From NCBI GenBank assembly GCA_013399695.1, contig VXAU01001833.1, forward strand, positions 310,001 to 374,000: 64,000 bases of DNA, written 5' to 3'. Position numbers and translations under genes: made by a program. Positions 49,734-61,000 of this stretch are shown piece by piece. Positions within the stretch are counted from its first letter, which is position 1, and each line of letters opens with the position of its first letter. Under the pieces are notes generated by a model. The model did no database searches. It saw nothing but the letters and a program-made list of their open reading frames with translations, and was not told the DNA's origin. This DNA is from Formicarius rufipectus. Taxonomy: Eukaryota > Chordata > Aves > Passeriformes > Formicariidae.

Positions 49734-52700
49734 ATGAATCATCAATCTGTCTGTGACCAGAAAAAGGATTTAAAATCTGGTCACCACAGCAAAGCAGGAT
49801 TTAACATTGAGAGAGCGAACATCAGGATACAGCTGAGTGAGAGAGTGGGCTGCTTATTCTATAATGACCTATGGAAGCAATGTTTGCAACCTTCCTTTAG
49901 TTCCCTGATTCAGTCTGCTGGGTCAGAGGTATATATGGGAGACAGAGATATACAGAAGCAAATATGACAATACTTGTGTTTCTCTGTTAAGATTCAATCA
50001 TGTTTCACATTATTCCAATCACTGTTATAGTTTTGACTGATATATCCTATGTTCTATTTTCTGAAGATGATATCTATGTTAACTTTATCACAACATAGAA
50101 GGAATTTCATCAACCTGTTTTGCATGCTTTCACTGATCTGATGTATGCAACATAACTTGTCTATACAAATAGTTTATTTAGGAGGACTTAAAGAGAAAAC
50201 AGCAAATCAGAGATACATTATATTTTTATTCCTGTCTGTAAACACTCTTTATTAAGAATTGTATTTGCCTTTAGTTAGAAATATAGTCTCTCACATCTCT
50301 TGCCAGTCATATGGCAACTTACAGAATGTGCCATAGTAAAGAGATACTTTGCATTTCCAGGTTGTCTTTCTCCAGAAAATAACCCAAACATGGTATTCAT
50401 AGGATTTCAGTGTTCCCTATTTCAGGGGAGGAAGGGCCTCTCAAGGCCTGAGGGACTGATGCTCTCCTGCCAGGATTCAAAAAGTACAGCTGCCTCAGCG
50501 TTAGCCTGAACTGCAGCACCCAGAAGGATCAGGTAGTGGCAGAGCACTACACTCCTTTCTGCATTTCTGATTTAATTTTAGTACAAGAAAAGGGATTTTA
50601 TTATTGCGCTTTCTTGCTCAATGAATGATCAAAGTTTTCAACATCTTTGCATGGAAATACTCTGGGTCCAATTTTATTTTCCCCAGATGATGCATTCACA
50701 GCTTTCCAGTGGAGTAACATTAATTGAGGCTCAGAGAAAGAATAAATAAATTACTAGGAGGCAGTTGTATGTAATACCCATCCACACACATAGCTCTGAA
50801 GTTCTGGCCTGATAACTGGAGATCTTTTTTACAGATTTATCCACAGGCTGGTATGCTTCTGGCTGCCTATTGTGAACGAGCTCACCCCCTTTTTAAAAGT
50901 CACTTTGTTACATATCTGGTGCATAATATTAACGATGTTCTCATCATAACACCAGTGATGATGGAGAAATAATCAAGAAGCAGGAAGTTTCTAATGGGAA
51001 AATGGAGCCTCCCACAGAGAATTCTGCTTAAAATATCCTCTTTTACTAATTGATATGGCCACTGGTGTTGGAGATGTTGTTGTTTTGCACCTGATTTAAA
51101 TAGTGTTCAGGGAAGACTTGAATCAGACATGGAATTTCAAGTGTTTATTGTGTTTTTTAATAGTGTTGTAAAAAGAGTATTTTAGAGACCCTGGAAACTC
51201 AGCAGCTAACACCAGTGATGCCACAGCTGTGTGGGAAAGGGCTGGAATAGTGCAGTTTCATATTGTTAGGTGACCTAAATACTCACCCAGGTATATCCAC
51301 CACTGCAGGAAGGAAAAATTTTCATGATTGCCTGGATCATTACTTCCCAGAGATGACTGCTACTGGAAAAGGAGGAGCAGCTGAGAATTAACACAACTGT
51401 GCAGTGAAGGGCTCCCTATGATATCTGCAGTGGGGTGGGTATGGATTTGTAAGATTTCTGAAATGTAACAAAAGTCCAGGCTGGGTTTCCCAGACTCCTC
51501 TGAAGGATTAAGTGCACATTGCAGTGGATTTTCTAGCACCTGAAGCTGTGAATGCTAAGTGTCAGTATTCACACAGGACCCCTGGGGGACCCTTGAATCC
51601 ATTCCTTACAAGAAGTAGGCTGCATATATGTGTTGCTGCATGTAGGAGTTGGCTGCTTCTCTGCTGTGGAAGTATCCTCCTCAAAGTTATTTTTGTATAG
51701 CAGCATTCTTTCAGTATGTGCAAAGCCTCAAGTTTTAACTACTTTCTGATGTCTGAGCTTTTAGGATTCATGTTTTTATGATCCTCTTTGCAGCTATTTA
51801 TTTAATAAAAATTCAGGTAAACAAAATCTGATTTTTTCTAATAAAAGTCCCTTCATTTAAGTAAGAAAATTCAAGATACACACTTCTAACAAGGAACTAT
51901 TTATTTCAAATGTCTTCCTGCATTATTATTTAAGGGTGTGTAGGAGGAGAGGGTGAGGGAAGAAATACATTTCTCTCTGATTCAAACAGAGAGGTGGAAA
52001 TCATGAGTGAACACAGCTCCCTTTCTAGCAAACAATAGTTCTTGGACACAGCTTAAGATCACTTTTTCATCTTATTGATAATGTCCTCAGCATTAACTTT
52101 GAGGAAGAGAAGTAATGCTGCACAGTGCCCTGGCTTAGTGGGAGATGGCAGCAATAGCTACTGGAAGTCTTTTTATGCCTTTCTGAAAGCAGCGTATCAA
52201 AGGGTAAAAGCTAAACTACAGAGGGTGCTTATTGTGCCAGGACAATAGCACAGACACCCTTACTTGAGGTGTTCAGATGCACTTTTCATGAAGCCTTTCA
52301 TATTGCTGCCAAAAAATGCCATCCTATTGCGTGTTTTCATGACAATGATGTCCCTTTCCTCAGTAGGAGCTGCTTGAATTCATAATGTACACCTGGTCAA
52401 ACAAGAGACAATAACTCTCCATGAAGCACCAGTGTTGCCATAATCTCCAAAGCAGTCACTCTTCCTAAATTTTTTTTAATTAAGCTTGAAAAAACTCCAC
52501 ATAAGCAAATAATGAGTCTCCACAAAACAGTTTTTTTATTTCTCCAGCTCTCCTTAGTCTTTCCCTAACAGCAACATGTTGTGAGTCGACTCAAAGATCA
52601 TGTACTTGGAGAAGCTCTGCCAGGAGGAAGGAAGTTGGATTGCTGTTTCTAGAGAAGCAGAGCTGGGGTTTCCAAGGTATTTTAGCTATGCTTTGCCTTA

Positions 52701-53205
52701 CTTTCAAAAATGAACATATTTTAGATTCAAAATAGAGGCTGAATTGGTATATTGCTACAGGTTTTCTTGTAATTTAAACATTTTAGCTCTTTTCAGGCTG
52801 CTGCTATATATGATAAACCTTAACTGTGTTCAGTACAGTCCTAAGAACACAGTATATTGCTGACATCATTAAGACTAGAGCTACAATAGCATAGCCATCT
52901 GTAATGCCCGTGCACAAAAGATACATCATTTTGTACACTGGTAACCTCTGAATGGGAAAATTAACACCATCAGAACATGTACTCTTGGGAAAAAAAAACA
53001 CTACCAAATAGGACCGAATAAGTCGAGACAGATGAAGACTTGGATTAGCATCTCATGTCAGAGAAAATCCAGTCCACATTGGAGTAGATTTGGTTCTTTT
53101 TACATAAAAGGATTTCTCTAGAACACGGCTGATGTTTCAGAGCTTCTCGATGTTTCAATCTCTTGTCTAAAGGTCTGCCTGCAAGAAGCAGCAGTTCACT
53201 CCATA

Positions 53206-53210
53206 GTGAC
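53206..53210. repeat. LTR target-site duplication, left
   Basis: gtgac directly before the LTR, repeated at 53712-53716. Confidence 0.75.
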
Positions 53211-53303
53211 TGTGATAAATGTCATTATGATTCGTGTCAGTGAAAGCCAAATGGGTAATAGCAGCCAAATAAAGGGAACAAGCTGTCGTTACTACGGAGG
53301 TGC

Positions 53304-53456
53304 TGTAAATTATGGTAAAACTGTTTCGTTTCTCTTCTTCACCAAAACAATGTAAATTATGGTAGAACTGGGTAGTTTCTCTGTTTCCCTATCAAGGACA
53401 TACTTGGATTATGGCCAAACTGTTTAGTTTCCCTGAGCCCTTATCAGGGAATACAT
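53304..53456 (+). repeat. U3 tandem repeats (~50 bp, 3 copies)
   Basis: Three units begin near 53304, 53351 and 53404, each opening with a drifted '(g)taaattatggtagaactg' motif and a 'gtttctct' block. A partial fourth starts at about 53457. Units differ by roughly 20-30 per cent by eye. Retroviral U3 regions often carry such duplicated enhancers. Confidence 0.75.
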
Positions 53457-53659
53457 GAATTATAGTGGACAGAACTGACACAATAAAGAAACATAGGTTG
53501 AAGACTGTTTAGCATCACATTGCAAAATGTATATGTATATGATGTAATGAATATGCATGAAGCAACTGGATAACCCCCAATCTCTGCTGTGTTTGGTATG
53601 CAGTTTTTGGGGAATGAGAACTCCCGCCACATCCAGCATGCTGTTTGCTTTCACCATAT

Positions 53660-53665
53660 AATAAA
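53660..53665 (+). promoter_or_regulatory. LTR poly(A) signal (AATAAA)
   Basis: Canonical hexamer in the right part of the solo LTR, where R-U5 is expected. It supports the + orientation. Confidence 0.7.
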
Positions 53666-53711
53666 CTCTTACTCTAAACCCTATTTTGGATCTGAGACTC
53701 TTTTCCTCACA

Positions 53712-53716
53712 GTGAC
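53712..53716. repeat. LTR target-site duplication, right
   Basis: gtgac directly after the TCACA end; identical to 53206-53210. Confidence 0.75.
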
Positions 53717-53978
53717 TCACTTTAGTGGATGGAAGACAGAAAACCTCCCTGAGAGCACTTTAGTCAGTTCTCCAAAGTAACATCTATTCAATGTACATGG
53801 ACTGACTGTCATCTTACCTGATCAATTAAAATCTGAAGCACTGCATAAACATTACTGGAGGAAGGTATAGCCTAATGGATTTGCAGCTACAGCTATAATT
53901 GGATATATCTGCATAACAAGAAAGTTAACATGCAGTACTGGCCTCCTGCATTTAGAGCTTTTTGGATGTTGTGGGTTC

Positions 53979-54017
53979 TGTTTGTTTGGTTTGGTTTTTT
54001 GTTTGTTTGTTTGTTTA
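53979..54017. repeat. (TTTG)n simple repeat
   Basis: Short T/G microsatellite ending in three to four clean TTTG units. Confidence 0.85.
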
Positions 54018-54116
54018 ATAACTGTTTTTATATGTCAGGATTTTTAGGCATCACTTAGGAGATAAATCAGGGATAGTTGGGTATAGTCGTGTATAATTCT
54101 ATGTGTGCCTATGTGT

Positions 54117-54200
54117 ATTTAAATGCATTTTATTTAAATGCATACATACACCATCCACATGCATATATACATACATACATGTACATACATATACATTATA
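54117..54200. repeat. (CATA)n microsatellite, interrupted
   Basis: Imperfect CATA/TACA units with TATA interruptions (54138-54200). It is preceded by two direct copies of 'tatttaaatgcat' about 14 bases apart. Confidence 0.85.
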
Positions 54201-54863
54201 TAGATAAAAACATATGCAAAAACTACTTTTATACATAAATTACTATGCAATTTGGTTGGTTATTAATGAAAGGATGGTACAAGAGAGAGCTCGGAGACTC
54301 TGCTTGAGCAGAGAGCTGCCCACCATCACTGCTCCCAGATGGATTCTGGATGAAGTCAAGGCAGCCTTCATGGGGCAGGAGAACACAGCACGGTGAAGAG
54401 CCCGGGATGGGCAGCAGGCAGGTGGTGAGGGACTGTAGGCACAGGACAGCACTAAGAATAATGACTTCACTCGCCTACTGACAGCAAACTAACTGAACTG
54501 GTGCAAACTCGAGACTCCCCCAAAGTTCTATTAAGTGTTTCAAGCTTATTCAAAAGAAGATTAAAATGGATAATTATCATTGTGGAATACTGGGGGAGGT
54601 GGGGGGGGAAATTACAGTATACCCATAGAAGTTCAATGAAAGCTTAACAATTAGAGTTGTTGACAAACCTGCCATACACAGGCATTTTTACTCATAATTA
54701 AGTAGCAATCCTGCTTAAAAGTATTCTGGGAAGAAAGTGTGGCTTTCTCAGTGAAGACAACAGTGATGGCTTTTATCCCAGTTACACTTTAGACATGTAA
54801 ATGGTCAGCATTATTGCTTGAACTTGAACTTTAATATCCTTCATTTTGAAGAGAGAGAGATTA

Positions 54864-55040
54864 GTATAGCATCATTTAGGTTGGAAAAGAACCTTAAGAT
54901 CAAGTCTCACCATTAACCCAGCACTGCCAAGTCCACCACTAAATTGTGCCCCTAAGTGCCACATTTGCACATTTTTTAAATACCTCCAGGAATTATGACT
55001 CAACCATTTCCCTGGGCAGCCTGTTCTAATGCTTTACAAG
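54864..55040 (-). mobile_element. CR1 LINE, 5'-truncated 3' end
   Basis: On - this is a CR1 3' end. Seen on +, it starts with the reverse-complement tip 'agcatcatttaggttgg', then 'aagaaccttaagatcaag', 'accattaacccagcactgcc', 'aagtgccacat', 'aaatacctccagg' and 'ccctgggcagcctgttc'. It stops near 55040 ('aatgctttacaag'), so only about 175 bases of the 3' end remain. It is similar in length and moderate divergence to the copy at 3525-3809 but in the opposite orientation, and belongs to a slightly different CR1 subtype. Non-coding and inactive. Confidence 0.93.
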
Positions 55041-58000
55041 AAATCTTGGGGGGTGTTTTATTTGTTCTCTTAGATGTGGAGTTTTGCAGGAGACTAATTG
55101 TGTCCCAGACTCCATCAACTATATTGAATCAATGTCTGTAACTAGAAGAAAACTAGGGAGATTCACAGATAGAGATGTTGACTCTTACTCACATGGATAC
55201 CATTTCGGGTATTCTTTGCAAAGAAAGTTGCTGATACTTCCCAGATTTCTTCAGTTCCCTCCCTCACCCCTCCCATACACCTTTCATGCTGGAGCTCTCT
55301 CTCGTGCTTCTTTTTTCCCCAACCTCTGCAGCACAAGAGAGTCACGGCTCCTCTTGGTTCCCAGGACAGATTCAGCTGGAATGTGATGTGAAGGGCGGTT
55401 CCCTTGGTGAGCCACTGTGATCTGCACAGCAGGTTTGACGGAAAGCTGTGTTCCCCCTTCTTGCACTGGGCTCAGCCCTTTCACCAGGACATGATGCCAA
55501 CACCCCTTTGCCAGATGTGCAGAAGAGATGAGAGCAGCCTGGGCAGCAGCAGCTGCACACAGTGGTGACAGAGCACACTCCAAGGCTGTGGGGTTGTGCT
55601 GCCATTTGGAAACATTTGGTGCCATTACTGGTGTTCCCAAATGAAGGGACTGACACGAGTACTGTCCTTGCACATTTAGGCAGGGTTAAGTAAGAAAGCA
55701 TCAGGAAGGACATCAGGTCTCATCTCTATGTGGTTCTAGTATCTGTTTCTTGAGCTAATGAGGCCATCAGGGGGAACATGGAGTCAAGATGCTCGACCAC
55801 AGTGCATTGCTGATGTGTATTGTTTGCTACACTGATGGTTGCTGTGCACTGCAATAACGCAGGGCAAAACACAACATGCATGCGCAGAGAAGTGCATGGA
55901 TATTCATTGCTCAAGGAAAGAACGGTATTTAGTTGAGTGGTGTAGAAGATTGGCTTCAACAGCAAGCAGGCCAGCTATGTATCTTGGGAAGTGTGATCAC
56001 ACTGCATATATCAGACCTGTGCTATGGCATAGAAGTTTTTGAGGAAGAGAAAGAACTTAAATGGCTAAGTAGATGTGCTGATTTAGCTCACTGCTAAGTG
56101 ACATTTTAGGGGCAGAACAAAGGGGTGGTTAGATCTCTGTGTGGGTTGGAGTATGATGTACCATTTGCACCCTCACCACTGATACAGTGAATCTCAGCTG
56201 CTGAATTACAGTAACTGTCCAGTTCTCCACACTTGCTTGTGCATGGAGCATCTTTAAAGCCTCACTCCATAATTAAGCATTACTTGCCACACGATCCAAA
56301 CCCTTTGTGGATATCCATTCTCACTGTCATATAGATTTTCTCACTTGGCAGATTATAGACCCACATTCATACCCATTCATCATACCCACATTTAATGGTT
56401 TTCAGTGCTGCAGTAATTCTGTATTACCCAGCACTTCATACCTATGACTAATAGGCTTAGTATTTGTCTCATTATACACATGCATTTTACCTGATACTGA
56501 TTCTGTGATGCCACCCTTAATTTCAGTGCTTTAAGACATTCTTTCAGTGTTTAGAAACTATCAGTTTCAAGTGAAATTGCAATCTAGATATTATTTAAAT
56601 AATTTTAAACCTCAAGTCACTTTATATGACATCATTTCAATTACATCTTTGATCAGTATATAAAGCATTTACTCAGAGAATGAGTTAGACATACAGAGTT
56701 TTCAAGGTCACTATATTGTTAATAAAACTTGTTAACTGACATAGGCATTAGTCATAAAGCTGAGTAAATGTAATGATTAAGCCACTCACAGCTCCTCACC
56801 ATTCTGTTATATGCTGTCTTCTAAAGAGACAATTTTTATTTTGAGGCTTAATTTAAACCTACTTAAGTCAGTGGAAAAACTCCCTCTGGGATTCATATCA
56901 GACTGCCACTAAATAATAGAACCACACTCATGAAAGGAGCAGACAATAGGCTGGTAATTCAGGTAGACTCCTACACATCAGCTCCTGGCACAGTTTGTGG
57001 CTGTAACGTTCATCTCAGCAAGACAGATGGAGCTTGACCAAGCTCTAGGTGGAACTGTAATTACATTTTATTCCTTCAGACACCTCTTACTGCAGAAAGC
57101 ACAGCATTTCTCTGCTGCAGAAAGAGTGGAATAATAATTGTTTGGACTTGATGGGGGTTTGTTGACCCCCTAATGGTAGGCTGGTACCCATTTGCTGGGT
57201 GGAAGGGACAAAATGAGAGTATAGATACAACATGCAACCACATAAAATGTGCAATAAACAGACTAATGAGGACCCAAATGGCGACACTTCAATTTAATGA
57301 AGTCTCCACTCACCTCCTGGGAGAGATCACAACAGATAAAGTTCCCTTTTAGTGATAAGGAGTACATTTTTTTTATATACATGACCATTCTATAATGAAT
57401 ATTAACATGTACTATGTATTCTGTTTCAAAGTGAAGAATTTTGTCTGGCCTGTCTGTTGTGTCTTGTTCAGTCACCAATGCTGTAAGATTAGGTATTTGA
57501 ATGATCCTTGCCAGATGAAAAACTGGGAGGCTGGAAAGAAGATTAAGGCATTATCAGTGCCAATATGTACAGCATAGGATGAATCATGTCCTATGTGGGA
57601 TCCCACATCTCACCTAGCATGAGACATCTTGGACACCTCTAAATCTGAGCTAGTCATCCTAATCTTCCTTGCCAAATGAAAAGATGGCAACTACCTCCTA
57701 GAGGCACTGTTTTTAGTGTGAAAGGAATTACACCATCGACTTCAGGGAGTATACTGAATAAATCTCCATTGACCATACAAGGGCCCAAAGAAGATTCATC
57801 TACATGTAGGTTTCTACATGGTGAGATTCATTCAAGGCAGTGCCAACCACTCAAAAGCATCTGCTGCTGGGCGCCACAAGGCAACAGAAAGACCAAGTTT
57901 CCAGTACACATTGCCACCAAAATGGGCAGAATGCCCTCTTGGCAATGCCAAACTGCTGCAACACACCCCTGAGGAAGCCAAGTCTGCCACAGAGACTAAG

Positions 58001-61000
58001 GGAGCACAAGAAACCTCTATGAGCAGGCTGTACACTGCAGTCCCAAGTAGAAGCCCCATGTAAGGCAGCATATAAGAGAAAATGTCCAGTAAAATGGACA
58101 ACTTGCCAACTAAAAAAATACTTACACAACATGTAAGTGTGTCTACAGACACCAGAGAGCAAGGCATTAAATTCACTGAAAAGTAGGGGGGCACAGGCAG
58201 CACCTCACCCAGAAAGCTGATCTGGTTAGGAGCAGCAAGACAGAGAAGTCTGGAATTAGATGGAGCTGGGGAAAACAGAGCATGTGAACAGTGTCATCAG
58301 AATGTCACACAGCGGAGGGACAACAGCAGCAAGGTCAAAGGACTCCTCCTCCTGGCAATACCAGTAATAAGGGAGCGTTCAATACAAACCAAGGATGTAT
58401 CCAGAAGGTACAGCAGAACAGCAGCAGAGTGTGAGTCTGAAGTCTTTCAGTGTGATGCATTTATCAGCATCGCAGTCCCCGCTACAGCCAGCTGCTACTG
58501 AAACAGCTTCCTCTAAACAAAGCAAATCTTAATCCAGCGTGGTCCTGAGAAAGGAAAATCATGGGTTTGGGAGCTGGACCTGAAAGAAGCAGCAGTCTGT
58601 GCACATGGCTACACTGCTGTCAGCAAAACATTTAGAAAAGGGAGCTACATAATTCTCTTAAGGATCTGTAGTTTATGTAAACAACCGTGGGATCTTCCTA
58701 CATTATTGTAAAATTCACGTTTCATGAAACAGTATGGATCCATGCAGAATTTAGCTAAGTCTACAGAATTATTTTAGCAACTCAAAATTATTTTTGTCTT
58801 TTATTTTTATGTGAAAAATACTCTTTACAAATCATAAACAATATCTTAACTGGCAAATATAGCTGGAAAAGTGGTGAATTTTTTTTTTAGTGTCACTGAT
58901 GTGTTCATTATACTCACATGATAGGCATTCCTCCTCCTATTTTGATTTTGTCTTTTTCTTCCCATAATCATAGGCTGTTAAGACTAAAAAAAGAGTAAAA
59001 TCAGCACTTAATTTTGCATGTGCGTCTTTGTACAATCCCCGGCACAACCTAAGTTGATGCAATAATGCTGCCACTCCTGCCTGTGCTGCTCAGGGAATGC
59101 AGAAAGACTGGAAAAGGTGAGGCAGAGGGGGGTTCACTCAGGTAGAGCAGCAGTGTCTGGAGCAAAACACGTGTCCATGGGGAGATGAGAATTCAGAGCA
59201 GATGTCAAGGTGAGGAGTGATGAATGTTTTGGATGTCAGGATGGAGCACGTGGTCTTTGATAGCTGAAATGGTTTTGGAGCTGAAAGAATAGAAAAAATA
59301 AGGCTTTAGCAAAGGCACGAGCACAGACCTGGCAGAGAAAGCAAAGGAAAACTGTAACATAAAGTTTGTGTCTGACACAGATGGAGAAGCTGAGAATCAA
59401 AGACAAGAAAGCATGCAGGAGAGATGGGGTAAGTAAGATTTTTCAAAACACCTGAATTCTTAGGGCTTCTAAGTGTCTCTTGTTTTCAGTGTCCTACTTG
59501 GAAGCAACAGGTAGAGCTGACAAATCCTACTGAAGGAGAATAGTGTCAATTAGGCTGAAAAAGAGCTGGACATGAGGCATGCAAGAGGGGCTATAAAAGA
59601 AAAATACAAAACCAGGAGACAGCTGTGCACCTGAGCCAGTGTTAGTACATGAACTTGTTTTGATCACTGTTTGTAAAAGGAGAGGGAGAGAAAATGCAGC
59701 CCTTGAAGGAGATCAGTAGAGAACACTAGAAAAGAGGATAAGGAAATGCACCTAAAGCTTTCTTCAAGAGCTGAGTTTACTAGGCATGAACGTTGTGACA
59801 GCAACATTAAATACACACAAACTCACTGGTCACACAGATTTGATCTCCACATTGTGCCACAACTTAGCTTTCTTCTGAGCGGTTTCACCTCCATTTAACA
59901 GAGCCCAGCTATTTCACTTGAGGATGTAAAGAGGAACAGACTGATAGTATTTATTTGAACTTACCTGGCTCCATGGAATTGAACAGAGACGAAGACCTGT
60001 TGAAATTAAACAGACATATAAAACTGTACTAGATGTACCAGAGACGCAAATACCCAGGACCCTCTCAGTGACATTTCGGTAATATTTGGAGAAGCAAGGA
60101 GAACTTTTAATTTGCTCTTCATGTGTACACAGGAATGCTGTGATAGCACCAGCAATCTGTGCAGGTGGGCAGGGGAAATTCTGGACAACTCCTGACACTG
60201 GTGCTAAAAACCAGCAAGTATTCATTTCCTATTTCCGAACAACTCGGGAGACTATAAGAATTTTAATATAGGACAAGGTCAGATCATTTCAACTCTTAGT
60301 TTGTCTGGGCTTTATCTGTTTGGCTAAGAAAAAATGCAAATTATAAAAGAGCCAGAAAGAAATTTCTCATGGTATAAAATTGCTTACATTAAGAAAGTTT
60401 CCGTAACTTGCAAGTTGGTAATAACCTGCTTTGTGTATCACCTTTTACCATCATTCAACACTATATAATCCTTTGTCATACAGAAATGAGGGGCAGAAAC
60501 ATGGGTTTCTTAATGCTATCAACATTATCTAAAGACTCTAAGATTTTAACTGAATCCTTCTTCCTAACATCAATAGGAAGTAGTCAGGTGGAAAATTAAG
60601 ACACAGGGAGTCTGGGAGTCAGACCAGTACCTATGTAAAAAATCTGTCCCTTAATGATTTGCCAAATATTACACTGGAAATTCACAGCGAAGGAGAAAAG
60701 TGAGTGGGTGTGGTTTTTGTCCTGGCTCTCTCTGGTCTGGGGCAAGGGGTACGTGTTTTACCAAGATGGTTTTAGTCTGTATGGTAGCATGTTTTTTAAA
60801 AACCAAGTGGGATGTGTGAAGATGAGGGCAATAGCGCTGCCATCTGCCCAGAACCTGAGCTTGGGAAAGTAACTCTGGTGATTAAAGGGAGCTGAACAGC
60901 CAGGAGAAAAGGCTGAAAAGAGCTTTAGTTTGAAGCACAATGCTTCTGGCCTCTGGCTGAAAAGAGAGCAGAACCAAGCACAGGCTGCTGAAACATTTCC

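Larger units (their letters stand above)
45561..53205. other. Gene-free stretch, weak candidates only
   Basis: No supported gene. Contains the purine tract at 46015-46160, a TA-rich run at 48130-48150, a strong isolated TATA word (TATAAAAA, 47989-47996) and a possible CR1 tip at 49670-49733. Open frames up to about 147 codons (45954-46397, -) run through the purine tract and are composition artefacts. Confidence 0.5.
53211..53711 (+). mobile_element. Solo LTR of an endogenous retrovirus
   Basis: A 501-bp solo LTR. It starts TGTGA (53211) and ends TCACA (53711), a 5-bp inverted repeat with canonical TG...CA ends, and is flanked by the 5-bp duplication gtgac. U3 holds tandem copies of a ~50-bp unit beginning 'gtaaattatggtaaaactg' (53304 to about 53456). 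A poly(A) signal AATAAA lies at 53660-53665, about 46 bases from the right end, followed by a short U5-like stretch. No gag, pol or env lies next to it, so the provirus was probably removed by recombination between its two LTRs. Family unknown to me: a 5-bp duplication suits ERVL or some class I elements better than 6-bp ERVK. Confidence 0.83.
53717..54863. other. Gene-free stretch with simple repeats
   Basis: Holds the (TTTG)n tract at 53979-54017, the (CATA)n array at 54138-54200 and a G-rich run (54592-54608) that could support a G-quadruplex. No exon or further transposon seen. Confidence 0.6.
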
